From contig RMBW01000251.1 of NCBI GenBank assembly GCA_004009845.1, forward strand, positions 1 through 19,615: 19,615 nt of DNA, written 5' to 3'. A program made the position numbers and the translations under genes. A model generated the notes under the pieces. That model searched no databases. It was not told the origin of the DNA and saw only the letters and a program-made list of their open reading frames with translations. Each line of letters starts with the position of its first letter. The stretch's first letter is position 1. This document shows positions 7,858-16,769 of this stretch, in pieces. The stretch comes from Davidsoniella eucalypti. Taxonomy: Eukaryota; Ascomycota; Sordariomycetes; Microascales; Ceratocystidaceae.

Positions 7858-9216
7858 ATGAGTGCCTCGGGTAATTATTTAGACGTAAGTTTAGGTGACT
7901 ACTCGACTAAGGCCCTCGTGGATAGTGGCTGCCTCACTGTCGCCGTCGTTCCCCCGCGTCTCCTCCCTCACGCCATCCTCACCCACACCATCTCCGAACG
8001 AGAGATTGTCCAAGTCACTACACAGGACAACCCCCCGCACATCGACACCATCGCCGCCTTCTCCCTCACCATCAACGGCCACCAAGAAACCATTTGGGCC
8101 TACGTGGTTCCTGGCCAAACTGAGGACATCATCCTAGGCCAGAGATGGTTGGTAAACAACGATGTAAGGCTCCGGCCTCGGAAACAAGAGGTGATTATCG
8201 CACCTGCTGAAGAGCTAAACGCAGAGGAATTTTATAAACTCTGCAGCGAGGAGGGCAACGTGAGTATTTATAGAGCTTCGCTGGAGAACATCCAGATCGC
8301 TCTCGCCCATAAGGACAAATCACGTCCGCATTTACCCGACTGGTTAGAGCCAGTAGCCTCGGCTTTCGACCCTAAACTAGCCGAGACACTACCCCCGCAC
8401 AGGCCAGGAGTAGACTTGGAAATCAGGCTCAAACCAGGCGCCAAAATCCCTACCCAGTCGCTCTACCCCCTCACACGCCCGGAACTCCTCGTCCTCCAAA
8501 AGACCCTGGAAGGCCTCAAAGGCACCCAGTTCATTAGCCCCTCTGACTCGGAACACGGTTCCTCCGTCCTCTTCGTCAATAAACCAGGAGGCGGAGTACG
8601 CTTCTGCGTAGACTACCGTGGAGTTAACAACGCATCAATCAAGGACAAGTACCCCCTGCCTCTCATGGGAGAAACTCTGCGTCGCATCACAGGTTCTGAA
8701 TGGGTTTCCAAGGTAGACGTTATCTCGGCCTTCCACCGCATCCGAATTGCCCCAGGCTCTGAACACTTAACAGCCTTTCGCACCCCACTGGGTGCCTTCC
8801 AGTGGAATGTCGTCCCCTTCGGGCTTACCAACGCCCCAGCTGCCTTCCAACGCCGCATCAACGTAGTGCTGGACAAATGGCATGGTATCAACTGTGACGC
8901 CTATATCGACGACGTCTGTATCTATTCCAGCGGGTCCCTTGAAGACCACCGCAAACTAGTCCTGGAAATTATATCCGCCCTGGACAAAGCAGACCTCCAG
9001 CTCGACATCAGGAAATGCCAATTCGCAGCCAAGGAAATTAAGTTCCTCGGATTCCTGGTGGGCCCAGGCCTAGGCATCCGTGCAGACCCGGACAAGTCCG
9101 AAGCCATTCGCAACTGGGAACGTCCCTACACTCTGACAGAGTTACGCCGCTTCACAGGCTTTGTCAACTTTTACAGGGACTTTGTCCCTCGCATCTCCGA
9201 AACCCTGGCTCCCTAA
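7858..9216 (+). CDS. Pol segment 1: aspartic protease and reverse transcriptase
   Basis: 452 residues. The protease active site is DSG at residues 22-24 (LVDSGCLT), and a hydrophobic-hydrophobic-G motif (IILGQRWL) lies further on. RT motifs follow in order: PGGGVRFCVDYRGVN, KVDVISAFHRI with the first catalytic Asp, PFGLTNAPAAFQ, and YIDD at residues 349-352 with the other two Asp, then FLGF. These make cDNA in the particle. The ATG at 7858 may be internal, because the frame is open upstream to 7780 and a Gag-Pol fusion is expected. The segment ends at TAA 9214-9216 because of a missing C, just after the RT thumb region. Confidence 0.9.
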   Translation: MSASGNYLDVSLGDYSTKALVDSGCLTVAVVPPRLLPHAILTHTISEREIVQVTTQDNPPHIDTIAAFSLTINGHQETIWAYVVPGQTEDIILGQRWLVNNDVRLRPRKQEVIIAPAEELNAEEFYKLCSEEGNVSIYRASLENIQIALAHKDKSRPHLPDWLEPVASAFDPKLAETLPPHRPGVDLEIRLKPGAKIPTQSLYPLTRPELLVLQKTLEGLKGTQFISPSDSEHGSSVLFVNKPGGGVRFCVDYRGVNNASIKDKYPLPLMGETLRRITGSEWVSKVDVISAFHRIRIAPGSEHLTAFRTPLGAFQWNVVPFGLTNAPAAFQRRINVVLDKWHGINCDAYIDDVCIYSSGSLEDHRKLVLEIISALDKADLQLDIRKCQFAAKEIKFLGFLVGPGLGIRADPDKSEAIRNWERPYTLTELRRFTGFVNFYRDFVPRISETLAP

Positions 9217-9874
9217 CCAACTTAACCAAAAAGGATACACCCTTCATTTGGACTGACGCTTGCGACGACTCATTCCGCAAGATCAAGGAAGCCTTCGTCG
9301 CTCCCCCCCTCTTGGTCCCCTTCGAACCTGATAGAGAAACTATTCTCTCAGCGGACTCCTCTGGCTATGCCCTCGGCGCTGAACTCACTCAGCGCGGCAC
9401 TGACGGCCTCCTTCACCCAATCGCCTTCCTGTCTAGGAAACTCACCCTGCTGAGTCCAACTATCCTATCCACGACAAGGAAATGTTGGCGATTTATTGGG
9501 CGATCCGCCAATGGAGACACTTTCTCCTAGGAGTCCATTTCACTGTATTCACGGACCACCGTAACCTCGAGTTCTTTAGGACCAAAAGAACCCTAGCAGA
9601 GCGCCAACGCCGCTGGGGCTACGAGTTATCGGATTTTAGCTTTGAACTCAAGCACCGCCCGGGCACAGACCAAGTTGTGCCCGATGCCCTTTCCCGCCGA
9701 GACCAAGACATGCCCAAGGATGCCAACGACGACAGGCTGCTAAGTAGAGTACACCAACTCCTCGCCCCTGCCGACTCAGGAGACAACCTGGTCGTAATCA
9801 ACGCAGTCTGGTCCAACGTTCCAGACCTGGACGCAGCCTCAGACGAGGTCGCCACGCAGGTCGCACTACCTCCC
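9213..9874 (+). pseudogene. Pol segment 2: RNase H, split by a frameshift
   Basis: Reads in one frame to about 9446 and in another from about 9449. The DEDD active site is complete across the break: Asp in LSADSSGYALGAEL (9354-9356), Glu before MLAIYWAIRQW (9479-9481), Asp in FTDHRNLEFF (9554-9556) and Asp in VPDALSRR (9683-9685). The enzyme degrades RNA of the RNA-DNA hybrid during cDNA synthesis. The break at 9445-9447 replaces the residues between SRKLT and the Glu helix with out-of-frame sequence. Confidence 0.85.
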
Positions 9875-9875
9875 C

Positions 9876-11522
9876 GTTTGCAGACCCCGACCTCACAGCC
9901 CTCTGGACTCAAGCCCTGGCCTCCAACAACCGATGGTGGCTAGCCCGCTCCCTTGTCCAGGAAGCAGCTAGGTCTTTTCCCTCAGCATGGGGCCTGCAAT
10001 GGCAAATCAGCGAATGCTCCGTGGATGACTTAGGCCTCCTTCGTTGGCGCAACAGACTATGGATCCCCCGTTTTGAACCCTTACGCACCAAGCTGATCCA
10101 GACTGTCCATGACTCCCACTTGTCAGGACACCCTGGCCGCGAAATTACCAGGGACCTAGTCGCGCGCGAATATACTTGGCCAGGACTCACCAACGATGTC
10201 CGGCAATTCGTCTCCAATTGCACCACTTGCGGAAAGAGCAAGTATTGGCGAGAACAGAAGCGCGGTCTCCTCAAGCCCCTTCCAATCCCATCACGCCACT
10301 GGTCCGAGCTGGCCATGGACTTTATTGGCCCCCTACCTCCATCCAAGGGCCACCTCTTTATTCTCGGGATCACCGATAGACTATCCAAGTCTCAAATCCT
10401 CGTCCCCATGTCAGACACCTCGGCCGAAGCGACGGCCCGAGCCCTCATTACCCATGTCTTCGTCCACCACGGTTTCCCACGGCCATTGTATCAGACCGTG
10501 GACCACAGTTCTCTTCATTATTTTGGGGCGAAGTCTGCAGGCGCTTCAGCATCACACGACGCCTTTCCACAGCCTTCCATCCACAAACGGATGGCGCCCA
10601 AGAACGAAGTAACCAAGAAGTTGAGACCTTCCTTCGCATTTTCTGCTCCTTCGCACAGGACGACTGGGCCGAATTACTACCCCAAGCCCAAATTGCACTC
10701 AACAACCGCACGGTTTCCAGCACAGGCCTAGCGCCCTTCTTCGCTACCCACGGCTACAACATGTCCATAGTGGAACCATCACCATCCACTGACCCAGCCT
10801 CCACACGATCCCCCGTCCACGACGCACAAGCATTCCTAGACAAAATCAGCAATGCATCGGGATTCGCGCAAGTAGCCATAGCCTCCGCACAGGACTACCA
10901 GGAAACCGCAGCCAACCGCCGTCGCCAGCCAGCCTCGCAATTCAAGATTGGAGACAAAGTCTTCCTGAAAACGGAAAATCTCTCATCCTTGAGACCATCT
11001 AAGAAATTAGATTGGCTGGCACGCCGCTACACGGTCACAGGCCTCGTAGGTTCCCATGCAGTCCGACTGGACGTCCCCGGCTTGGTCCACCCTGTCTTTC
11101 ACGTGAACAAGGTCCGTCACGCCTTCAACAACCCCCTACCTTCTCAAGTGCTCCAAGACGATGAACCCGAAGCCATTACGAGAGACGAAGCATACGGCGA
11201 CGAGTCTCTAGCTGAAGGGGAATTCCGAGTTGAGGAAATCGTCCGCCAGCGTAAGTACCGCGGCCACGAACAGGCACTAGTTAAGTGGTCAGGTTACCAG
11301 GACCCCACTTGGGAACCAGTAGAACACGTCGAAAGTACCCTCGCTTGGCGCATCTTCCTGGATCGCTCCCTAGTCACCGCGTCCTCAGCCATTATTGAGC
11401 AAGTTAGCACAGTCCCATCGGACCAAGCCGCATCCCCACAGCCACCCACCCACATGCAACATCAAGGGGGGGAGGAATCATCAGACTCATTATTTTCGTA
11501 TTGGCACGGTACCACTCACTAA
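9876..11522 (+). pseudogene. Pol segment 3: integrase with chromodomain, split by a frameshift
   Basis: The zinc-binding HHCC module shows H-x6-H (HDSHLSGH, from 10108) and C-x2-C (CTTC, from 10219). The catalytic Asp residues are at 10318-10320 (MDFIGPL) and, after the frameshift at 10481-10482, at 10494-10496. The Glu is at 10602-10604, giving the D-x35-E spacing of retroviral integrases. Further on are KLDWLARRYTV and HPVFHVNKVRHA, like the conserved post-core region of this clade, although the GPY/F motif itself is not clear. A chromodomain follows near 11217-11370. The frame after 10484 stays open to the final TAA, so the C-terminal half is undamaged. Confidence 0.88.
11217..11370 (+). 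other. Chromodomain at the integrase C-terminus
   Basis: The segment EFRVEEIVRQRK then ALVKWSGY and PTWEPVEHV matches a chromodomain. The three cage aromatics of HP1-type domains appear kept as F, W and Y. By family knowledge such domains can steer integration to methylated H3K9 chromatin. Here that is an inference; the element in fact lies close to a gene start. Confidence 0.85.
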
Positions 11523-11675
11523 GTAACATTCAATCGGCGCTACCGCCACTCGGAGTTTACCGTATTTACGATACTCCTTATTTTTCCGCAGCACTCCCTG
11601 CGCCATTTTTAAAGACAAACTTAATTTGTCAGCATGTATTATAGATTTTTATCAGTTAGAATTAGTTAGTCTGCC

Positions 11676-11689
11676 GAGGGGGGAGGGGG
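11676..11689 (+). other. Polypurine tract
   Basis: GAGGGGGGAGGGGG ends four bases before the 3' LTR (CTAA spacer). It is the expected primer site for plus-strand DNA synthesis. Confidence 0.9.
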
Positions 11690-11693
11690 CTAA

Positions 11694-11871
11694 TGTCACG
11701 GGCTAAGGCCCAGTTGGTATTTGTCTAGGTATTTACCTAGTCAGATAAACGGCTATAAATAGGGACCTATTCCCGCCGTATTCCAACAGATATTAGCCTT
11801 TCTCCTTCATCGGTATCAATCGAAGTCCTTTCTACTAGATTGCTTGCCACTGCCTCACCTAGTTCGTGTCA
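11694..11871 (+). repeat. 3' LTR (178 bp)
   Basis: Appears identical to 5413-5590 at every position read, and is followed directly by the AAGAA duplication at 11872-11876. Confidence 0.96.
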
Positions 11872-11876
11872 AAGAA
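11872..11876 (+). repeat. Target site duplication (right copy), AAGAA
   Basis: Matches 5408-5412 and marks the insertion point. Confidence 0.93.
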
Positions 11877-13649
11877 TTGATTGAATTAAGAAGTGATTCA
11901 ATTTGAGATTGTTGTTGATTGCAATTATTAAGGTACTAAAGTGAGTAAAGTGTACACTTTGAAATACAAGAATCAAGATATACAAAGTTATAATTGACTT
12001 TGTCGTTGTATGTTATTCAGTAAACAAATACAAACAAGACTTTACTCCTGACCTTATCAATGTGGTTTCTTATTTTGTGGCTGGCTATTTGTAGGTAGCG
12101 GTGTAGCTAGAGTGACAGTCAATGAATAGTAATCATAGTGTAGTTGTGGCAAGAGAGACTTACGTATGGTTATCGTTAAAGTATAGTAGATCGTGTTTAG
12201 TCCCTAAAAACCCATGATAGCCGCAAAAAACAGCGAACTTTATTTATACTAAAAGCAATTCAATTTAAATAAATAACAGCCCTGCAGTCATTGTTTTATG
12301 CGTAGTGAATTATGTACTAATAGAACAGGTGTGGTCGCTTATTCTTTTACAAGCAAATTCTATGACTTATGCCATTAATTCAAATATAGATTACCTATTT
12401 ATTCAAGATGTCTTGTATAAGTATGTCATCGTTAAAAACCAAGTCTTCAATCTTATCTTCAATCAAGATGTTTCTCTACATCACCTTGAGTGCTTATTGT
12501 GATAGTACTTGACATATTTGCTTCTAACATTTTACATCATGCCTTATATGACTAGTTAATACAAATTCTTGTACATCACTCTTAGTGCTTCATTAGTATG
12601 TAGACCTGCCCTTGGTGTACTATAGCTTGCTTTTTCTAGTGCGTTTGCCACAGTAAATTTATTCCAGTGCTATTTGAGTCCAAATACTAGTAGTACTGCT
12701 GCGGCTCTTTTAAAGCACAGTTCATAAATTATGTGCTCCTCAGTGAAAAGAAACAGAAACATTCATTGGATATGTAGTATGTCCGTTGTTTTTGTGGGAA
12801 TGCAAAAGATGGAAAAAAAAAGAAAAGAAAAAGAAAAGACCTACTCCAGGTATGTTTGGTACCATCTTTTTTGTCCAAGCATGTAGACTTATATACAGTG
12901 GCTATAGCTATAGTAACAATGACCGAGCAACCCTTGTGTAATTATAGTAGAGAATTTGTGATTAGAAACACTGACAACTGTGGCTGACATAGAAGTAAAT
13001 AGTAACTCGTTTGTGAATGTGTTGAGATTAGAACAGTGCGACACGCTTTACTACAGGCGACAAACTATAAATTGCTCAAGATAAACCGTTTTTAGGGAAC
13101 CTCGGCAAGCCAAATTCATGTGTAACCTTTAAGACAGATATCAAAGTAAAATAACTATTAACTAACTAGGCACTACTACGTATCTGTAAATTTATTGACA
13201 AGACTAATGACACGAGGCTTTAAGTTATAGTGAATATCCCTAACTTTTGAAATATACTTAACCAAGACCTTATATCCCTAGCAGTCATATCACATTGCAA
13301 TAACATGCCACATGGCATTATTAAAAGTAGAATCAGAAGTTCAAAGAACTAATATGTCATGAAGTTCTATATAGAAATATACTACTAAAGTTTTACAAAA
13401 CAATAACAAAACGAGAAAGGCCATGATCAAATGAATCCAGAAGATGAAGTAGGAAGCTAGCCCACAAGGAAACAACAGCTAGCTGTTGGGTTATCCAAGC
13501 ATCTAGGACATGGAAAAGATAACTCCTATGCAATATAAATATCGCAAACCAGCAGGAGAGGCAAGAAAGCAAGTCATAATATAATACCATTGGCTCTGCG
13601 AGCGCTTGTATGGGGGTTGTAAGAAAAGTCATCAAAATTACCCAGATAT
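11877..13649. other. AT-rich intergenic interval, no supported gene
   Basis: Stop codons are frequent in all frames. A short frame near 12305-12502 starts at GTG and has no recognisable features. A purine run of A and G lies at about 12810-12839. The right end includes the 3' untranslated region of the secreted-protein gene. Confidence 0.6.
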
Positions 13650-14248
13650 CTAAGCATCAGGGGAAACAGCAAAGCTGCCCTTCTCGCAGGTGTGTTCCTG
13701 GGTAGAGTAGACCTGGTTGGTGTTGGCCTCCCACGAAGGGTTGGTGACGACACCAGTGTCAGTGCACTGGAGGTTAGGGGTGAGGTGACCGGTCTTGTTG
13801 AAACTGTGGTATAGTTAGCAAGTTGATCAAACAGATATATCAGATTATAAAGAGAATAGACTTACGCGTTACTGCCGCACTGCCACGCCTGGTTGATGGT
13901 AAACAGACCCGACTCGGCAACGTACTCGAACTTCGTGGACTGGACGGTGGTACCGACGCAGTCATAGTACTGGCCAGCAACAAAGAAGTTGGGGTAAGTG
14001 GTGCTGAAGGCCTTGCACTCAACAGCACCATCGATGGCAGCGTTGGTCGCATTGAAGCTAACATAGCCCTGGGGGACGGAGTGAGCGGGGGTGCTGAAGG
14101 TGTTGGTCCAGTGGAAGTCGAAGTCAGTGATGTCCCAGCTCAGGAAGTTGTTGGAAGACTCAAGACAGCCGAGCTTCTCAGTCTGAGGAAGAGCAACGGC
14201 CATGACGCCGGCAGCGGCAATGACAGCAGTGAAGACAGTGGAAACCAT
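13650..14248 (-). CDS. Small secreted six-cysteine protein, AA1-like (Alt a 1-like) candidate
   Basis: Two exons, 14248-13866 and 13803-13650, encode 178 residues and end in TAG at 13650-13652. The 62-bp intron has donor GTAAGT, acceptor ACAG and a branch-like GCTAAC about 13 bases before the acceptor; it splits codon 128 in phase 2. Residues 1-19 form a signal peptide with an AVA cleavage-type site before LPQ. The mature protein has Cys at 28, 78, 97, 124, 141 and 167 and N-glycosylation sites at N66 and N130. Its pattern (FSTPAHSVPQGYVSFN, FFVAGQYYDC, INQAWQC, NPSW) resembles the fungal Alt a 1-like family of secreted beta-barrel proteins. Some members of that family act in plant contact, but function here is not shown. 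The ATG sits in an AAAATGG context. No close partner gene is seen. Confidence 0.85.
13804..13865 (-). other. Spliceosomal intron
   Basis: GTAAGT donor at 13865 and ACAG acceptor at 13804, with GCTAAC as likely branch site. Removal joins GC and T into an Ala codon and adds 50 further residues with two more cysteines. Without splicing the frame stops at once at TAA. Confidence 0.88.
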
Positions 14249-14463
14249 TTTGAATATTGGAAAGGTAGTAAGTAAGTGGATGATAGATGAAATGTTGGTA
14301 GTTGGAATGCAAAGATGTGCTTCAAATGAAAGATTGAATAAGTTGAGTTGGTAAAGATGAAGGTAATGTAAGATGCAATGTAAGATGCAGAGCGAATGAA
14401 GTGATGATGGGGTGAGGAGGAAAGGGAAGAGAAGAAAACAAAACTAGAGGAGAGCAGACAACC

Positions 14464-14472
14464 TTTTATATA
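14464..14472 (-). promoter_or_regulatory. TATA box of the secreted-protein gene
   Basis: Minus-strand TATATAAAA lies 216 bp upstream of the ATG. It is followed by a long C and T rich stretch (about 14400-14455) of the kind found at strongly expressed fungal gene starts. The leader would be about 150-190 bases long. Confidence 0.65.
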
Positions 14473-14877
14473 AAGATCTTGGATGATGTTTACCTATTGC
14501 AGTTCGGTACAGCTCCCCTTACCCTTAGAGATGAGAAATGTAGTTGCTCTCTCACCAAACACTGATGCCATCATTATCGAACCAAGCTACATATTGCTGT
14601 TAAAAGGGGTGTATGTAAGGTGAGTTTTAGGTATGCAAATCCTGCACCAACTTTGTATCAGGCCCAGCCTGGCAACTACCCCGGTGGGCAGTCCAGTGCC
14701 TAGAAACAATCTCATCTCTTCAAGCTTTGACCATTACATCACCACATGATGATTAAGCGGCGGACTTTTCGACCAGATTATCTTCACAGGCTCTTCTGAT
14801 CTACATGATCCAGAATAAAAATACGGGGTTTAGGGAATAAGGTAGCTATTATCATCATCACTCCTTGTCATAAGCTA

Positions 14878-14895
14878 CCAAACTCAAGAGTTTGG
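14878..14895. repeat. Perfect short inverted repeat
   Basis: CCAAACTC and GAGTTTGG are separated by AA. It could be a dimer-binding site or a small hairpin. It lies about 400 bp upstream of the TATA box of the secreted-protein gene. Confidence 0.5.
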
Positions 14896-15500
14896 ATCTG
14901 GGGACGGTAAGCCGACATACCATTTCTCGTATTTCGAGGCTAGAGTTGACCCTAGTCCGCATTGAGCCATAGTAGCTTGGTTATCAGACCTATGTACCAC
15001 CTTATCTAATGGCGATCAAGCAAAGGTCTGTTCTCTAACAAGAACTATATTTGCCTTTACTCTTCTCCATTTTAGCGGGTTTGCTGTAGCCTTTATATTC
15101 TTCTTGGCTAGGGCATAGTTATTACAACAGAGAGAAAAAATAGTATCAAACACCTATGGCTATGGTTTGTGGCGTGCCGTGAATTTTCGTCTTATCTAAC
15201 ATCCTATTGTATCGTTTTCCTCGTTTTGACAGCCCTAAACAAGCATCTGTGTTTATGTGTGAAACAGGCCTCTTATATTGAGCTGCAATTATTTAATTTT
15301 ATATTTAGACTTTATTTTGTGTTTTGTATTGTATACTATAAAGGTACAAATCTAGCTACAAAAAAAGATTTTAAAAAATTAAAAAAAAATTAAAAAAAGG
15401 GTCACTCCACATAATGTATCTGTGCCTTCGTAATCATGAGCAACTTCTCTAGTATTTATTTCAGTCTGCAGTAGAGTCTACATTATGTCCTAGTCTGTAA

Positions 15501-15514
15501 TTAGGGTTAGGGTT
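15501..15514 (+). repeat. Interstitial telomere-like repeat
   Basis: TTAGGGTTAGGGTT contains two units of the fungal telomere repeat plus two bases. It may be a Tbf1/telobox-like protein site or a trace of chromosome-end repair. Confidence 0.6.
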
Positions 15515-15589
15515 TATGACCATAAAAGGGATATTCCAGAAGAGAGGCAGTTAGCATCATAATTGTTGTAGGTGTACTAGCATTGCACA

Positions 15590-15620
15590 TCACGTGACTT
15601 ACCTCGACTCTATATAATAA
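15590..15620. promoter_or_regulatory. TCACGTGA site followed by a TATA-like box
   Basis: TCACGTGA at 15590-15597 is a perfect E-box palindrome of the Cbf1 class, and CTATATAATA follows at about 15610-15619. With the telomere-like repeat 76 bp upstream this resembles a promoter, but no gene can be recognised downstream. Confidence 0.35.
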
Positions 15621-15996
15621 CACCTCCATAACATTTCCTTCATAGACCCCTATTAATAAATCACCCATCTCCCTTCTGTCTCAATATATCTTAATGTTTA
15701 GATAGATTGAAATTTGCCACATTATGGCCTGTATATACATAGCTAAGGAAGAGTAAACACTTAGAGCGCCTTTTTTAGCCAAGAGTCGCTATCTGAGTAA
15801 CTGACACCAAGTAATAGGAAGATCAAGAAGTAACAAAGAGTAGGATGCAGGTATGTAGAGAAAAGTCAGGGCCTGCTTAGAAAGTATGGAGTGACAGAGA
15901 CTAAAAGAAAGTCAAAGATGGTACTTTATAAGATGTCTATTGGTATGTGCCTATTATAACTAGTTCTCTTTGCATTTCTTGATCTTAGAATTAACC

Positions 15997-16024
15997 TTTT
16001 CGGGGTTTTCTTTTCGGTGTTTTC
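15997..16024 (+). repeat. 14-bp tandem repeat
   Basis: TTTTCGGGGTTTTC is followed directly by TTTTCGGTGTTTTC and then a partial TTTTC. It is one base different between copies. No function can be assigned. Confidence 0.7.
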
Positions 16025-16757
16025 TTTTCTTAGCTGCGACTACTAGGCACATTAATATTGGCTCGATTAAGCTCCTTCGCCCTACTTACTGTTTCTACCA
16101 CTCTACAGTTTATAGCAATAGACAAGATTATTAATATTACATCATAGTCAAAGAATAAGAATTATACATATATTACATATACCTAAGTATTTGAAAGCCA
16201 ATTACAGAGACAAATGGTCTGGAAAGGAGAGTAAGAGTATATCAAAAACATCAGTAGGTGCTTTTAATTGAAATATATTTTCTTTTCTTGACTGTGCTAG
16301 TGCCTCTACATATAAATATTGATACTGATCATTCTTCTGTTTGTAGTCTGTATACTTGCATTGTCATGGAACCTTCATAAGCTCTTGTTTTACATCCCTC
16401 TTTTATTTAATATGTGAACTAGATTTATCAAAAATAATTGTCGGTGGGTAGAGAAGGTTTAGAGATGTTTTGGTAATAAATGATAATGTACAATTGTAAG
16501 GTCCTTAGCTAAATGTTGTGATTTTAGTGAATTACGGTACACTTACAGCACACTTTTCAGTATTTAATACTTTTCCTTCGTATTCCTTTTGCCTTTGCCT
16601 TTCCTTTATGTAACACCGGAAGTTAAGGGTGGAGAGAAAAGGATTCATTACTTGTACGTAGAGTGTATAAGTGTTATCTCGTAGTTATGTTTATTCAAAT
16701 AACCAAAAACAATTTACCAAAGGTGGAAATGGAGGACATTTTATTTGTTATAGAAAT

Positions 16758-16769
16758 ACCCTAACCCTA
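16758..16769 (-). repeat. Interstitial telomere-like repeat, opposite orientation
   Basis: ACCCTAACCCTA is two telomere units on the minus strand. It points toward the copy at 15501, with about 1.2 kb of AT-rich DNA between. Confidence 0.6.

Larger units (their letters stand above)
7780..11522 (+). pseudogene. pol: Pol polyprotein (protease, RT, RNase H, integrase, chromodomain), four frameshifts
   Basis: The frame in phase with protease is open from 7780; the first ATG is at 7858. Domain order is that of Ty3/Gypsy chromoviruses. The reading frame moves down by one at four places, each explained by one missing base in a homopolymer: near 9211-9213 (C run, between RT and RNase H), 9445-9447 (C run, inside RNase H), 9872-9875 (C run, before integrase) and 10481-10482 (G run, inside the integrase core). 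The first break creates TAA at 9214-9216. The protein pieces join smoothly in meaning across each break, with catalytic residues preserved. The final TAA is at 11520-11522. This copy would need a helper for transposition unless the breaks are assembly errors. Confidence 0.9.
5413..11871 (+). mobile_element. Complete Ty3/Gypsy LTR retrotransposon of the chromovirus (Tf1/sushi-like) group
   Basis: The 6459-bp element has two 178-bp LTRs that look identical base for base, TG...CA ends, a 5-bp target duplication and a polypurine tract. It carries gag (zinc knuckles) and pol in the order protease, RT, RNase H, integrase, chromodomain; that order and the C-terminal chromodomain place it among chromoviruses. 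The PBS is self-complementary to the LTR, as known for Tf1/sushi elements. Pol is interrupted by four 1-nt losses, so this copy should not make a complete Pol. I see no stop codons of the C-to-T type expected from repeat-induced point mutation. Identical LTRs indicate a young insertion, with the caveat that 178 bp gives little dating power. Confidence 0.95.

Noticed and set aside
5413..11871. Repeat-induced point mutation of the retroelement
   Set aside because: The LTRs are identical, GC content is high and the breaks are indels, not C-to-T changes.
12305..12502. 65-codon plus-strand frame
   Set aside because: It starts with GTG in AT-rich DNA, with no recognisable motif and no promoter.
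12201..13098. 11-bp inverted repeat TCCCTAAAAAC at 12201-12211 and 13088-13098, considered as transposon ends
   Set aside because: Pairs of this length are expected many times by chance in a window this size, and there is no target duplication or coding remnant.
13393..13635. Minus-strand hydrophobic frame of about 80 codons downstream of the secreted-protein gene
   Set aside because: It lies just past the stop of that gene on the same strand, in what should be its 3' untranslated region; hydrophobicity is expected of T-rich sequence.
13823..14275. 150-codon plus-strand frame across the secreted-protein gene
   Set aside because: It is antisense to a well-supported spliced gene with signal peptide and consensus intron.
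15169..15393. 74-codon plus-strand frame in the AT-rich interval
   Set aside because: It starts with GTG, has low-complexity Phe/Lys-rich content and ends in an A-rich run; no domain or splice context supports it.
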